Source: Salinicola endophyticus (GTDB taxonomy: Bacteria > Pseudomonadota > Gammaproteobacteria > Pseudomonadales > Halomonadaceae). Taken from it: a stretch of 64,000 nt of DNA. Shown here piece after piece: positions 48,044-58,043 of this stretch; position 1 is the stretch's first letter; every line of letters begins with the position of its first letter. A program made the position numbers and the translations under genes. The DNA lies in NCBI RefSeq assembly GCF_040536835.1, contig NZ_CP159578.1, forward strand, positions 3,968,001 to 4,032,000. Reading direction: 5' to 3'. Below the pieces are notes generated by a model. It did no database searches and was not told the origin of the DNA. It worked only from the letters and a program-made list of their open reading frames with translations.

Positions 48044-49345
48044 TTAGAACACGAAGGTCAGCAGCAGGTTGAACACCATCGCCGCGACGAAGCCCAGCGG
48101 CGCGGCGCGGAACAGCAGCTTGGGCAGCAGCCCGGCACGCGCGCGGTCATCGGGGCAGGAGCCGAGGATCAGGCTGCCACCGGAGGAGAACGGCGAGATC
48201 GAGGTGGCCTGGGCGCCGACCACGATGGCGATGAAGATGATCATCGGGTCGATGGCCAGGGTGTTGGCGATCGGCAGCACCAGCGGGAACAGCGCCGGGG
48301 TGACCACGCCCAGGGTGCTGGCGAACAGCGACATCAGCGCCGCCGCCACGCCGAAGGCGACCGGAATCAGCGCCGGCGGGATGTTGGTGCCGATCCACGA
48401 CCCCAGCAGATCGATGGTGCCGGCCTTGATCGCCACCGAGATCAGCATGCCGACCCCGCAGATCATGATGATGGTGCCCCACGGCAGCGAGGCGATCGCC
48501 TGGCGCTCGTCGCCCAGCTTGAGCAGCAGCGCGATGACCGAGAACACGCTGGCGATCAGGCCGATATCGACCTTGGCGTTGACGAAGGCGATCGCGGCAT
48601 TGCCGGGCAGCAGCAGGCTGGCGATCGGCGGCAGCAGCACCGTGGCCATCATGATCAACGTCAGCGTCAGGGTGGTCTTCTGCTCGCGGTTGAGCGGCGC
48701 GGGACGCTCGATGTGCTCCAGCGAGGCCACCGCGCTGCCGCGCCGGCGCCCCACCACGATCAGCCCGGCGAGCACCACCACCGGCACGATCAGGGTGCTG
48801 GCGAAGATGCCCAGGGCATTGATGAAGGCCTGGTTGTCGGAGACGCCAGAACTGGTCATCAGGGTGCGGAAGATGATCCCGCTCTGGCTGGAGACGAAGT
48901 TGGCCCCGGCCAGCGCGCCGTAGTTCACCGCCATCCCCCCGACGATCAGGCTAAGACCGGTGCGGTTGCACAGCAGCAGGGTGATCGGTGCCATGAACGC
49001 CAGCACGGTGTAGTAGCCGGCGCCGAGCCCGGAGATCACCGTGGCGGCGAGAAAGATCGCGAACGGCATCAGGCTGGGCACGTTGCGGCAGCGGTACATC
49101 AGATGCTCGGCGAGCTTCTCCAGGGTGCCGTTGACGATGGCGAAACTGTAGAACAGGCAGACCGAGAAGATGATGAAGAAGATCTTCAGCGGCCAGGTGG
49201 CGATCACCTCCTTGGGGCTCATGCCCATGCCGAAGCAGCCGATCAGGTAGGCGAAGGCGATCGCGAACAGCCCGATGTTGAGCTTGAAGCGGTAGCCGAG
49301 AACGATGGAGACGATGATCGCCCCCACCACCAGCAGACTCATCAT
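48044..49345 (-). CDS. MatC-like dicarboxylate carrier
   Basis: An inner-membrane carrier of 433 residues with about 12 hydrophobic helices, resembling the MatC/ion-transporter superfamily. The opening MMSLLVVGAIIVSIVLGYRF matches the MatC N-terminal domain, and the symmetric repeat has SSQSGI and SPFSSGG loops. It may move malonate or C4-dicarboxylates. It lies with an amidohydrolase gene upstream on the same strand, 84 bases away, and a divergent GntR regulator, so the three likely form one inducible unit. Confidence 0.78.
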   Translation of the reverse strand: MMSLLVVGAIIVSIVLGYRFKLNIGLFAIAFAYLIGCFGMGMSPKEVIATWPLKIFFIIFSVCLFYSFAIVNGTLEKLAEHLMYRCRNVPSLMPFAIFLAATVISGLGAGYYTVLAFMAPITLLLCNRTGLSLIVGGMAVNYGALAGANFVSSQSGIIFRTLMTSSGVSDNQAFINALGIFASTLIVPVVVLAGLIVVGRRRGSAVASLEHIERPAPLNREQKTTLTLTLIMMATVLLPPIASLLLPGNAAIAFVNAKVDIGLIASVFSVIALLLKLGDERQAIASLPWGTIIMICGVGMLISVAIKAGTIDLLGSWIGTNIPPALIPVAFGVAAALMSLFASTLGVVTPALFPLVLPIANTLAIDPMIIFIAIVVGAQATSISPFSSGGSLILGSCPDDRARAGLLPKLLFRAAPLGFVAAMVFNLLLTFVF

Positions 49346-49429
49346 GTCAGTTCCCCTCGTGCGTGATCCCGGTACCGGCGCGTCCGGCTCCCGGAGTGAT
49401 GTTGTTGGCGTGTCTGCGCAAGCGGGCGC

Positions 49430-50266
49430 TCACTCGCCCGCCAGCGCGATCCGAAACAGCCGCGCCGGGTTGTCGACCAGCACCTGGCGGCGCTCTTGCG
49501 GGTCAGGCAGCAGCTTCTCCAGCAGCGCGAACTGGGCGTCGTAGTCGGTGTCCGCCTCGAAGCGGGTGTGCGGCCAGTCGCTGCCCCACAGCAGGTTCTC
49601 GCTGTGGCCGTAGGCGTCGCGCAGCCGCTCGATCGAGCGGCTCGCCTGATCCAGGCTCGACCGGCTGCGGTAGGTGGCCGAGAGCTTGACCCACAGCGGC
49701 TGGTGCGCCATCCGCGTCAGTAGTGCACGATGTGCCGGATTCACCGGATCGATTTCGCCGCCCGGCAGGCCGAAGTGATCGATCACCACGTCGCAGCCGG
49801 CGTCCAGGATCGGCGCCACCACGTCATCGAGATCTTCCATTCCGCGCTGGATCTCCACCGACCAGCGGCGCCGGGCCAGCTCCGTGAAGAAGCCCTGCCA
49901 CGGCGCCGCGGCGTAATCGTCGAGCGTCTTGCCGATCAGGTTGAGACGCACGCTGACCACCCCGGCGGCGTCGAGCGCATCCAGCGCAGCCGCAGAGATC
50001 GTCGGTTCGACCACCGCGGTGCCGCGCAGCCGCTCGGGGTAGCGGCGCAGTGCCGCCAACAGATAGTCGTTGTCGGTACCGAGGAAGCTCGGCTGCACCA
50101 GGACACCGTGGGACAGGCCACAGCGGTCCAGATGGGCCAGATACGTTTCCACCTTGGCGTCGTAGTCCGGGCTATAGCGCCGGCCCTCCACCAGCGGCAG
50201 ATCGCGCTGGAAGATGTGAGCATGGGTATCCACGCCCGTTACGACTTTAGCAGTAGAATGCATCAT
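49430..50266 (-). CDS. Amidohydrolase-superfamily lactonase-like protein
   Basis: A 278-residue metal-dependent hydrolase of the 2-pyrone-4,6-dicarboxylate lactonase type. It has the metal motif DTHAH near residue 13, the DHFG block about 165, and the Asp of LLWGSDWPHTRF near 229. It would hydrolyse a lactone or related acid taken up by the MatC-like carrier downstream. AAGGATTTT precedes the start. A GntR regulator gene is divergent. Confidence 0.85.
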   Translation of the reverse strand: MMHSTAKVVTGVDTHAHIFQRDLPLVEGRRYSPDYDAKVETYLAHLDRCGLSHGVLVQPSFLGTDNDYLLAALRRYPERLRGTAVVEPTISAAALDALDAAGVVSVRLNLIGKTLDDYAAAPWQGFFTELARRRWSVEIQRGMEDLDDVVAPILDAGCDVVIDHFGLPGGEIDPVNPAHRALLTRMAHQPLWVKLSATYRSRSSLDQASRSIERLRDAYGHSENLLWGSDWPHTRFEADTDYDAQFALLEKLLPDPQERRQVLVDNPARLFRIALAGE

Positions 50267-50332
50267 AAAATCCTTGAATCACATGATATAAGCCTATGCA
50301 ATCAGCCCTTGTCCGACCGCTTCGACTCATCC

Positions 50333-50348
50333 ATTCATCTATATGAAT
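50333..50348. promoter_or_regulatory. Palindrome between the amidohydrolase and GntR genes
   Basis: Perfect 6-4-6 palindrome ATTCAT-CTAT-ATGAAT in the 180-bp divergent region. A GntR-type operator is possible. Confidence 0.4.
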
Positions 50349-50372
50349 AGATCAATCGACAGCATACACGCT

Positions 50373-50404
50373 TTTAGTCGCAGTTTTCTTTACCTACGAC
50401 TAAA
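50373..50404. promoter_or_regulatory. Second inverted repeat ahead of the GntR gene
   Basis: TTTAGTCG (50373-50380) and CGACTAAA (50397-50404), a perfect 8-bp inverted repeat with a 16-base spacer, about 40 bases before the regulator start. It may bind the GntR protein for autoregulation. Confidence 0.45.
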
Positions 50405-50446
50405 GGTGATACATTGAAATCAATAACAGGCAGGGAACCTAACGTG

Positions 50447-51184
50447 ATGAGAACGTCGAGCCTGCAGACCGACGAACGTCTGCCGCTCTATCAACGCCTG
50501 CGCGACGATATGCTCTCGCGCATCGCTTCCGGGGAGTGGGCACCCGGCATCGCCATCCCCACCGAAGCCGAGCTGACCAAGCAGTACGGCGTCGCGGTGG
50601 GCACCCTGCGCAAGGCCGTGGATACCCTGGTCCAGGACGGCCTGATGGAGCGCAGCCAGGGGCGCGGCACCTTCATTCGGCGCCCCAACTTCCAGGGCTC
50701 CCTGTTCCGTTTCTTCCGCCAGGTGGATGCGCTCGGCGAGCGCCAAGTACCCACCAGCCGGATTCTGAGCCGAACGCGTGCCCAGGCCCCGGAGAACGTG
50801 GCCAAGGCGCTGGACCTCGCCCCGGGGAGCGAGGTGATCAAGCTCGAACGGCTGCGCCAGATCGGCGGCAGCAACGTCTCGCGGGAGGAGATCTGGCTGC
50901 CGGCGGCGCGCTTCGACCGGCTGATGTCGGTGGACCCGGAGGCGTTCGAGAACCTGCTCTACCCCTTCTACGAGACCCAGTGCGGCCAGCTGGTGGCCTC
51001 GGCGCGCGAGACCCTCACCGTGGAGACCGCCGACGCCCACACCGCCGCGGCGCTGGAGATCGCCGAGGGGGCGCCGGTGGTGAACATCGAACGCCTGGCG
51101 CTGGGTTACGACGGCACGCCGCTGGAGTTTCGCCGCACCCTGGGCAATGCCGAGACCTTTCGCTATCAGGTCGACATCACCTGA
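50447..51184 (+). CDS. GntR/HutC-family regulator
   Basis: A 245-residue regulator. The GntR winged helix-turn-helix spans about 14-80 (TEAELTKQYGVAVGTLRKAVDTL) and a UTRA ligand domain spans about 98-242. It is divergent from the amidohydrolase and MatC-like genes, most likely its targets, with two inverted repeats between. ATG 50447 with AGGGAACC upstream is chosen; GTG 50444 and TTG 50414 are in frame. The ligand is not known. Confidence 0.9.
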   Translation: MRTSSLQTDERLPLYQRLRDDMLSRIASGEWAPGIAIPTEAELTKQYGVAVGTLRKAVDTLVQDGLMERSQGRGTFIRRPNFQGSLFRFFRQVDALGERQVPTSRILSRTRAQAPENVAKALDLAPGSEVIKLERLRQIGGSNVSREEIWLPAARFDRLMSVDPEAFENLLYPFYETQCGQLVASARETLTVETADAHTAAALEIAEGAPVVNIERLALGYDGTPLEFRRTLGNAETFRYQVDIT

Positions 51185-51281
51185 GACCGCGACCCGTAAG
51201 GGAACGTAACGCGGGCGTCACGGTCGATGGAGAGGGCCTCAAGATGCCGGGCCCGCTCCCATCGCCGCGCAGGATGTCACC

Positions 51282-52508
51282 GTGTTTCGATCCTTCTTTC
51301 CTCGACCCGCGCTGCTCTCGCTCAGCGCACTCGTCTGGTCGCTGCTGTGCCTGGGGCTGTGGGACACCACCGCCAACGCCTGGGGTGCCGTCATCGGCCT
51401 GCCCCCGCTCGCCCCCGGCGCCGAGCTGCCGATCGATGTCTCGCGCTTCTGGGCGCCGTCGTTTTTGTGGTTCTACCTCTACTACATCCTGTGCACGGCG
51501 CTCTTCGCCGCCGCCTGGTTCCGCTTAAGCCCGCACCGCTGGCAGCGCTGGTCGATCCTCGGCAGCGCGCTGATCGTGTTCTTGACCTACTTCTCGGTCC
51601 AGACCAGCGTCGCGGTCAACGCCTGGTACGGGCCGTTCTGGGACATGGTGCAGCGGGCGCTGAGCGGCGACGGCGCGGTGAGCGCGGCGGATCTCTACGG
51701 CGAAATGCTCGCCTTCGCCGGTATCGCCTTCGTCGCGGTCACGGTGGGGGTGTTCAACCTGTTCTTCGTCAGCCACTACATCTTCCGCTGGCGTTGGGCG
51801 ATGAACGACTACTACATGCACCACTGGTCGCGCCTGCGCCATGTCGAGGGGGCCGCTCAGCGCGTGCAGGAGGACACCATGCGTTTCTCCACCACGCTGG
51901 AGGGGCTGGGGGTGAGTCTGCTCAAGTCGGTGCTGACGCTGATCGCCTTCCTGCCGCTGCTGGTAACGATGTCCCAGCACATCACCGAACTGCCGCTGGT
52001 CGGGCACGTCTCCAACGCCCTGGTGTGGTCGGCGGTCGCCTGGTCGCTGTTCGGTACCCTGTTCCTGGCACTGGCAGGGGTCAAGCTACCGGGGCTGGAG
52101 TTTCGCAATCAGCGCGTGGAGGCGGCCTACCGCAAGGAGCTGGTCTACGGCGAGGACGCCGCCGAGCGCGCCCGCCCGGCCACGGTAGCGGAGCTTTTTC
52201 AGGCGGTGCGGCGCAACTACTTCCGGCTCTACTGGCACTATGCCTACTTCAATATCGCGCGCATCTTCTACCTGCAGGCGGATGCGGTCTTTGCCTTCAT
52301 CGTGCTGGCGCCCTCGATCGTCGCCGGCAAGCTGACCCTGGGCCTGTTGCAGCAGATCCTCAACGTCTTCGGCCAGGTGCGCGACTCCTTCCAGTATCTG
52401 GTCAACTCTTGGTCGACCATCATCGAACTGCTGTCGATCGTCAAACGTCTGCGCACCTTCGAGCGGATGATCGAACGCACGCCGGAGGCCCCCCAGGCAA
52501 CGACCTGA
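51282..52508 (+). CDS. sbmA: SbmA/BacA-family peptide transporter
   Basis: A 408-residue inner-membrane protein with seven or so helices and no ATPase domain, as in SbmA. Family blocks include [28 protein letters not shown] and [22 protein letters not shown]. SbmA imports microcin-type and proline-rich antibacterial peptides driven by proton force. GTG 51282 has an AGGATG site. It is an isolated gene, 97 bases past the GntR gene. Confidence 0.9.
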   Translation: MFRSFFPRPALLSLSALVWSLLCLGLWDTTANAWGAVIGLPPLAPGAELPIDVSRFWAPSFLWFYLYYILCTALFAAAWFRLSPHRWQRWSILGSALIVFLTYFSVQTSVAVNAWYGPFWDMVQRALSGDGAVSAADLYGEMLAFAGIAFVAVTVGVFNLFFVSHYIFRWRWAMNDYYMHHWSRLRHVEGAAQRVQEDTMRFSTTLEGLGVSLLKSVLTLIAFLPLLVTMSQHITELPLVGHVSNALVWSAVAWSLFGTLFLALAGVKLPGLEFRNQRVEAAYRKELVYGEDAAERARPATVAELFQAVRRNYFRLYWHYAYFNIARIFYLQADAVFAFIVLAPSIVAGKLTLGLLQQILNVFGQVRDSFQYLVNSWSTIIELLSIVKRLRTFERMIERTPEAPQATT

Positions 52509-52570
52509 GAGATGACGGCGGGGCACGCAGCGCCCTGCCTTCATCGCCACGTCACCGCCCGGTCAAAGCG

Positions 52571-52626
52571 CTGTCATTCAAATGACATTCGAATGCCACG
52601 CTCCTGACATCTTGTCGTCCTAGCGT
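52571..52626 (+). promoter_or_regulatory. Pho box with four half-sites before ugpB
   Basis: Four 7-base units CTGTCAT, ATGACAT, ATGCCAC and CTGACAT start at 52571, 52582, 52593 and 52604, an exact 11-bp spacing, as in PhoB sites. The last ends 10 bases before TAGCGT (52621-52626), the expected -10 position. Confidence 0.75.
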
Positions 52627-52665
52627 ACGCACCACACCCTGTAACGCTCTGTCAGGAGATGTACC

Positions 52666-53991
52666 GTGCGCCTTACCCCTATGCTGCTTCCGTTCGTCGC
52701 TGTCACCGCGCTCTCTCTCTCCACCTCGGCCCAGGCGGCCACCACCATCACCTGGTGGCACGCCATGGAGGGCGTGCTCGGCGAGAAGGTCAACGCCATC
52801 GCCGACGAGTTCAACGCCTCCCAGGACGACTATGTGGTCAAGCCCGTCTACAAGGGCAGCTACAGCGATAATCTGACCGCGACCATCGCTGCTTTCCGCG
52901 CCGGCCAGGCACCGGCGATCACCCAGGTGTTCGAGGTCGGCACGGCGACGATGATGAACGCCAAGGGCGCGATCTATCCGGTCTACCAGTTGATGCAGGA
53001 CACCGGCACGGCGTTCGATCCCGACGCCTTCCTTCCGGCGGTGAAGAGCTACTACACCTCGCGCGACGGCCACATGCTGTCGATGCCTTTCAACTCCTCC
53101 ACCCCGGTGCTTTATTACAACAAGGACGCCTTCGCCAAGGCCGGCATCGAGACGCCGCCCAAGACCTGGGCCGAGGTCGGCAAGGACGCCCACAAGCTGG
53201 TCGAGAGCGGCGCCGCCGAGTGCGGTCTGACCACCGCCTGGCCGAGCTGGACCCAGCTGGAGAACTTCAGCGCGATCAACGATGTGCCCTTCGCCACCCA
53301 GGCCAACGGCTTCAATGGTACCGACGCCCGCCTGGTGTTCGACAAGCAGCCGGCCACGGTGGGGCATATCCAGGATCTGGCCGAGTGGCAGAAGAGCCAC
53401 GCCTTCGAGTATGGCGGCCGCGCCGACAACGGCACCAAGCGTTTCCAGTCGGGGCGCTGCGCCATGCTGACCACCTCCTCCGCCTCGCGTGCGGGTATCC
53501 AGGAAGCCGCCAAGGGCAAGTTCACCTTCGGCATCGCCCCGCTGCCCTATGACGCCGAAGCGGTGAGCCAGCCCCGCAACTCGATCATCGGCGGCGCCTC
53601 GCTGTGGGTCATGCAGGGCCAGTCGGACAAGGTCTACAAAGGCGTGGCCGAGTTCCTCAACTTCCTCTCCTCGCCGGCGATACAGGCCGACTGGGCCAGC
53701 TTCACCGGCTATGTGCCGATCACCACTGCCGCCTATCAGCAGTTGAAAGAAGAGGGCTTCTACGCCAAGACGCCGGGCGCCAGCGTGGCGATCGACCAGC
53801 TGACCCGGGGCACGCCGGATGACAACGGCCGCGGCCTGCGTCTGGGCAACATGCCGCAGATCCGCAACATCATCGCCGAGCAGCTGGAGAAAGCGTTCAA
53901 CGGCAGCGAGCCCGCCGCCCAGGCACTGACCGAGGCCGCCAAGCGTGGCAATGCGGAGCTCGAGCAGTTCGAGCGCAGCGTCTCGAACTAG
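52666..53991 (+). CDS. ugpB: Glycerol-3-phosphate ABC transporter, binding protein UgpB
   Basis: Periplasmic substrate-binding protein of 441 residues. A signal peptide (1-24, ending AQAA) precedes the mature protein starting TTITWWHAME. The family stretch FNSSTPVLYYNKDAF and GFNGTDARLVFDKQ are as in UgpB. It binds glycerol-3-phosphate or glycerophosphodiesters for import as phosphate source. GTG 52666 has an AGGAGAT site. It is first of ugpBAEC, behind a Pho box. Confidence 0.93.
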   Translation: MRLTPMLLPFVAVTALSLSTSAQAATTITWWHAMEGVLGEKVNAIADEFNASQDDYVVKPVYKGSYSDNLTATIAAFRAGQAPAITQVFEVGTATMMNAKGAIYPVYQLMQDTGTAFDPDAFLPAVKSYYTSRDGHMLSMPFNSSTPVLYYNKDAFAKAGIETPPKTWAEVGKDAHKLVESGAAECGLTTAWPSWTQLENFSAINDVPFATQANGFNGTDARLVFDKQPATVGHIQDLAEWQKSHAFEYGGRADNGTKRFQSGRCAMLTTSSASRAGIQEAAKGKFTFGIAPLPYDAEAVSQPRNSIIGGASLWVMQGQSDKVYKGVAEFLNFLSSPAIQADWASFTGYVPITTAAYQQLKEEGFYAKTPGASVAIDQLTRGTPDDNGRGLRLGNMPQIRNIIAEQLEKAFNGSEPAAQALTEAAKRGNAELEQFERSVSN

Positions 53992-54080
53992 GGCTGCGTA
54001 CGCAAACGATCTGCGCGCGCTGACCTTGTGTCCAAACCCTAAGCGCCTGAGATGTCCTTCTCTCCTGTCGAGTCCCTGAA

Positions 54081-54104
54081 AGCGGGCGGCGCAAGCCGCC
54101 CGCT
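54081..54104 (+). other. Hairpin between ugpB and ugpA
   Basis: Perfect 10-bp stem (54081-54090 with 54095-54104), loop GCAA, directly ahead of ugpA. It may stabilise the ugpB mRNA 3' end or lower downstream expression, so binding protein exceeds permease. Confidence 0.65.
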
Positions 54105-54116
54105 GTGCCGATCAAG

Positions 54117-54992
54117 ATGACCACTTTCGAACGTCACTCCGTCACTCCCTGGCTGCTGCTGGCGCCCCAGCTCGCGGTGGTTGCCATCTTCTTCTTCTGG
54201 CCCGCCGCCGAGTCAGTGCGTCAGGCGTTCTACGTGCAGGATGCCTTCGGCCTCGGTGAGCGCTTCGTCGGGCTCGCCAACTTTCAGCATGTGCTCAGCT
54301 CCCCCGGCTACTGGCACGCCTTCGGCGTCACCGCGCTGTTCAGCCTGCTGGTGGCGGCGGGCGCCATGGGTCTGGCACTGCTGCTGGCGGTCCTCGCCGA
54401 CCGCGTGCTCCACGGCGCCAAGCTCTACCGCGTGCTGCTCACCTGGCCCTATGCGGTAGCACCGGCGGTGGCAGGGCTTTTGTGGCTGTTCATGTTCGAC
54501 CCGGTGCTCGGCGTGCTGACCCACGCCCTGGCCGCTTTCGGCGTGCACTGGGATGCCCAGCTCGACCCCGGCCAGGCGCTGGCGCTGGTGGTGATCGCCT
54601 CGATCTGGCAGCAGATGAGCTATAACTTCGTGTTCTTTCTCGCCGGGCTGCAGATGATCCCCGCCTCGCTGCTCGAGGCCGCCGCCATCGACGGCGCCGG
54701 GCCGTTTCGGCGCTTCTTCGGCATCACCCTGCCGCTGCTGTCGCCGACCGCCTTCTTCCTGCTGGTGATGAACAGCGTCTACGTGCTGTTCGAGACCTTC
54801 GCCACCATCGACAACACCACCCTGGGCGGCCCCGGCGGCGCCACCCGCACGCTGGTCTACAAGCTCTACGAGGATGGCTTCGTGGGCCGCGACCTGGGCG
54901 GCTCCAGCGCCCAGTCGGTGCTGCTGATGCTGCTGGTCGGGGTGCTCACCTTCATCCAGTTCCGCTATCTCGAACGCAAGGTCGCCTACTGA
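54117..54992 (+). CDS. ugpA: Glycerol-3-phosphate ABC transporter, permease UgpA
   Basis: Inner-membrane permease of 291 residues with six helices. The EAA loop (EAAAIDGAGPFRRFFGITLPLL) that docks on the ATPase is present at about 198-222. The start is uncertain: ATG 54117 or GTG 54105, both just after the hairpin and without a good binding site. It overlaps ugpE by one base. Confidence 0.92.
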   Translation: MTTFERHSVTPWLLLAPQLAVVAIFFFWPAAESVRQAFYVQDAFGLGERFVGLANFQHVLSSPGYWHAFGVTALFSLLVAAGAMGLALLLAVLADRVLHGAKLYRVLLTWPYAVAPAVAGLLWLFMFDPVLGVLTHALAAFGVHWDAQLDPGQALALVVIASIWQQMSYNFVFFLAGLQMIPASLLEAAAIDGAGPFRRFFGITLPLLSPTAFFLLVMNSVYVLFETFATIDNTTLGGPGGATRTLVYKLYEDGFVGRDLGGSSAQSVLLMLLVGVLTFIQFRYLERKVAY

Positions 54993-55837
54993 TGCGCTAT
55001 CGTCGCCCCGGCCTCGACGGCCTCACTCACCTGCTGCTGATCATTGGCGTGGTGATCTTCGGGCTACCGCTGTGGCTCGCGCTCACCGCCTCCACCCATA
55101 GTGCCGCGGATCTGCAGAACGGCATCGCCCCGCTGTGGTTCGGCGACCAGGGGCTGGCCAACTACTGGCAGCTACTGTCGCAGCCGATGCCCGGGCTCGG
55201 CGTCAGCGCCCTGCGCCTGCTCGGCAACTCGCTGGTGATGGCGCTGGGTATCGCCCTGGGCAAGATCGCGATCTCGCTGCTGGCCGCCTATGCCATCGTG
55301 TTCTTCCGCTTTCCCTGCCGCACGCTCTGCTTCTGGCTGATCTTCGTCACCCTGATGCTGCCGGTGGAAGTGCGCATCGTGCCGACCTACGGCGTGGTGG
55401 CGCGCTTCGGGCTGATCGATACCTACGCCGGGATGATCCTGCCGCTGATCGCCTCGGCCACCGCCACCTTCCTGCTGCGCCAGTGCTTTCTGAGCCTGCC
55501 GTCGGAGCTGTTCGAGGCGGCACGGCTGGATGGCGCCGGGCCGCTGCGCTTTCTCAAGGATTTCGTGCTGCCGCTGTCGCGGACCAACCTCGCGGCGCTG
55601 TTCGTGATCATGTTCATCTATAGCTGGAACCAGTACCTGTGGCCGCTGCTGGCGGCCAACTCGCCGGATCACGCCACCGCCGTGATCAGTCTGAAGAATC
55701 TGGTGCAGTCCACCGACACCCTGCCGCCCTGGCAACTGGCCACCGCGATGACGCTGCTCACGGTGCTGCCGCCGGTGGTGGTGATCGTCGCCATGCAGCG
55801 CTTCTTCGTGCGTGGGCTGACCGATGCCGAAAAGTGA
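54992..55837 (+). CDS. ugpE: Glycerol-3-phosphate ABC transporter, permease UgpE
   Basis: Second permease subunit, 281 residues with six helices. The EAA loop is at about 170-195 ([21 protein letters not shown]). Its start overlaps the ugpA stop by one base, so translation is coupled. It pairs with UgpA in the membrane. Confidence 0.93.
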   Translation: MRYRRPGLDGLTHLLLIIGVVIFGLPLWLALTASTHSAADLQNGIAPLWFGDQGLANYWQLLSQPMPGLGVSALRLLGNSLVMALGIALGKIAISLLAAYAIVFFRFPCRTLCFWLIFVTLMLPVEVRIVPTYGVVARFGLIDTYAGMILPLIASATATFLLRQCFLSLPSELFEAARLDGAGPLRFLKDFVLPLSRTNLAALFVIMFIYSWNQYLWPLLAANSPDHATAVISLKNLVQSTDTLPPWQLATAMTLLTVLPPVVVIVAMQRFFVRGLTDAEK

Positions 55838-55862
55838 CCCCAAACGCCAAGAGACTCATCCC

Positions 55863-57023
55863 ATGGCCACGCTGACATGCCGCCAGCTCGGCAAGACCTA
55901 CAAGGGCGGCCAGCGCGCCGTCGACGGTATCGATCTGACCCTGGAAAGTGGCGAGCTGATGGTCGTGGTGGGCCCCTCGGGCTGCGGGAAGTCGACCTTC
56001 CTGCGGCTGGTGGCGGGGCTCGAGACTATCAGTGATGGCGAGCTGGAGATCGGCGGGACGCTGGCCAACCGCCTGGAGCCGGCCCAGCGCGGGGTGGCGA
56101 TGGTATTCCAGAACTACGCCCTCTACCCGCACATGAGCGTGTTCGACAACATGGCCTATGCGCTCAAGCTGCAGAAGCGCCCGCGCGAGGAGATCACGCG
56201 CCGGGTACGCGAGGCCGCGACCCTGCTGGGCATCGAGGCGCTGCTCGAACGCCGCCCGCGCCAGCTCTCCGGCGGCCAGCGCCAGCGCGTGGCGATGGGC
56301 AGGGCGATCGTGCGCGAGCCGCGCGTGTTCCTGTTCGACGAGCCGCTCTCCAACCTCGATGCCGCGCTGCGCGTGCAGATGCGCCTGGAGATTCGACGCC
56401 TGCAGCAGCGCCTGGGCGCGAGCATGCTCTATGTCACCCACGACCAGGTCGAGGCGATGACCCTGGCCGACCGTCTGGTCGTCATGCGCGACGGCCGCAT
56501 CGAGCAGATCGGCACTCCGATGAGCCTGTTCGAGACGCCCGCCAGTTGCTTCGTGGCGCGCTTCATCGGCTCACCGGCGATGAACCTGCTGCCGGTGACC
56601 CACAGCGACGGCAGAGCACGGCTGCCCGGCGGCCTGATCCTCGAAACAGACGCCCTCGAGGCCGAAGCCAGGGCCGATACGGCGGCGAACGCGGAGGTCA
56701 AGGCGCCCGCGCGTGCCGCCACCCTGGGCGTACGCCCGGAGCATCTGCGCCTCGACCCGCAGGGCGAGTTCGCGGTCACCCTGGAGATGATCGAACGCCT
56801 GGGGGTGGATGCGCTGGCCTACTGCCGCCTGCCGGGGCTCGACGCCCCGCTCACCGCGCGGCTGCCGCTGGCCACGCTGGAGGCCGCGGCACTGCGTGAG
56901 GGCAGCGAGATCCGCCTCGGCGTCGACGGCCCGCTGCACCTGTTCGACGCCGAAGAGCGGCGTCTGGCACGGCGGGCGCGTCTTGTCGCCGAGACATCAG
57001 CAGCGACATCGCGCATCGCCTGA
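55863..57023 (+). CDS. ugpC: Glycerol-3-phosphate ABC transporter, ATPase UgpC
   Basis: ATPase of 386 residues. P-loop GPSGCGKST (about 38), Q-loop, signature LSGGQRQRV, Walker [12 protein letters not shown] and the H-loop His in THDQVEAM are intact. A C-terminal MalK-type regulatory domain follows (about 240-380). The ATG lies 26 bases past ugpE. It is convergent with dppF, with only 21 bases between. Confidence 0.94.
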   Translation: MATLTCRQLGKTYKGGQRAVDGIDLTLESGELMVVVGPSGCGKSTFLRLVAGLETISDGELEIGGTLANRLEPAQRGVAMVFQNYALYPHMSVFDNMAYALKLQKRPREEITRRVREAATLLGIEALLERRPRQLSGGQRQRVAMGRAIVREPRVFLFDEPLSNLDAALRVQMRLEIRRLQQRLGASMLYVTHDQVEAMTLADRLVVMRDGRIEQIGTPMSLFETPASCFVARFIGSPAMNLLPVTHSDGRARLPGGLILETDALEAEARADTAANAEVKAPARAATLGVRPEHLRLDPQGEFAVTLEMIERLGVDALAYCRLPGLDAPLTARLPLATLEAAALREGSEIRLGVDGPLHLFDAEERRLARRARLVAETSAATSRIA

Positions 57024-57044
57024 GACGGTATCGCTCTGCTGGGA

Positions 57045-58043
57045 TCAGGACGCCGCCTGCGCGCCCCGGGTCTCGACGTGGATACAGGCCACGCTGACCG
57101 TGTCGTCCACCGGCTCCAGCGGCGGGTCGGTGCGGGTGCAGGCCTCGGTGGCACGATGGCAGCGCGGGGCGAACGGGCAGCCCGGCGGCGGCGCCAGCGG
57201 TGACGGCGGCTCGCCTTTTAGCCGTACCCGCTCGCGGCGCCGGTTGGGGTCGGCCACCGGCGTGGCCGAGAACAGCGCCTGGGTGTAGGGGTGGCGCGGC
57301 TGGCTGAAAACCGTCTCCGCCGGCCCCGTCTCCACCGGCTGGCCGAAGTACATCACGATGACGTCGTCGGCGATGCGCCGCACCACCGAGAGATCGTGGG
57401 AGATGAACACGTAGGCCAGCCCGAACTCATCCTGTAGATCCGCGAGCAGATTGAGCACCTGGGCCTGGATCGACAGATCCAGCGCCGAGACCGGCTCGTC
57501 GAGCACCAGGATCTTAGGGTTGAGCATCAGCGCGCGGGCGATCGCGATACGCTGACGCTGGCCGCCGGAGAACATGTGCGGGTAGCGATCGGCGTGCTCG
57601 GGGCGCAGGCCCACCTTCTCGATCATCTCCAGCGCGGCGGCGCGGCGCTGGCTTGCGCTCATCTCGCGGCGGTTGAGCTTGAGCGGCTCCTCCAGCATGG
57701 TCGCCACGGTCTTGCGCGGGTTGAGCGAGCCATAGGGGTTCTGGAAGATGATCTGCACCTCGCGGCGCAGCGCCGCCGGCGGGCGCTGGCCCGGCTTGAG
57801 CGCCACCGCCTGGCCGTTGATGCTGAGCTCGCCGCTGGTGGGCGGCTCGATCATCGTCAGCACCCGCGCCAGGGTCGACTTGCCGCAGCCCGACTCGCCG
57901 ACCACCGCCAGCGTCTGCCCGGCGAACAGCTCGAACGAGGCCTCGTTGAGCGCCTTGACCGTGGCCGGCCTGGAGAACGGCCCGCCCTTGATCTCGTAGT
58001 AGCGCGTCAGGTGACGCGCGCGCAGTACCGCTTCACGGCTCAT
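57045..58043 (-). CDS. dppF: Dipeptide ABC transporter, ATPase DppF
   Basis: ATPase subunit of 332 residues, with P-loop GESGCGKST, signature [13 protein letters not shown], and Walker [13 protein letters not shown]. The C-terminal oligopeptide domain ([14 protein letters not shown]) carries the Cys cluster typical of Dpp/Opp ATPases, which can bind an Fe-S cluster. It overlaps dppD by four bases and is last of dppABCDF. Confidence 0.93.
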   Translation of the reverse strand: MSREAVLRARHLTRYYEIKGGPFSRPATVKALNEASFELFAGQTLAVVGESGCGKSTLARVLTMIEPPTSGELSINGQAVALKPGQRPPAALRREVQIIFQNPYGSLNPRKTVATMLEEPLKLNRREMSASQRRAAALEMIEKVGLRPEHADRYPHMFSGGQRQRIAIARALMLNPKILVLDEPVSALDLSIQAQVLNLLADLQDEFGLAYVFISHDLSVVRRIADDVIVMYFGQPVETGPAETVFSQPRHPYTQALFSATPVADPNRRRERVRLKGEPPSPLAPPPGCPFAPRCHRATEACTRTDPPLEPVDDTVSVACIHVETRGAQAAS

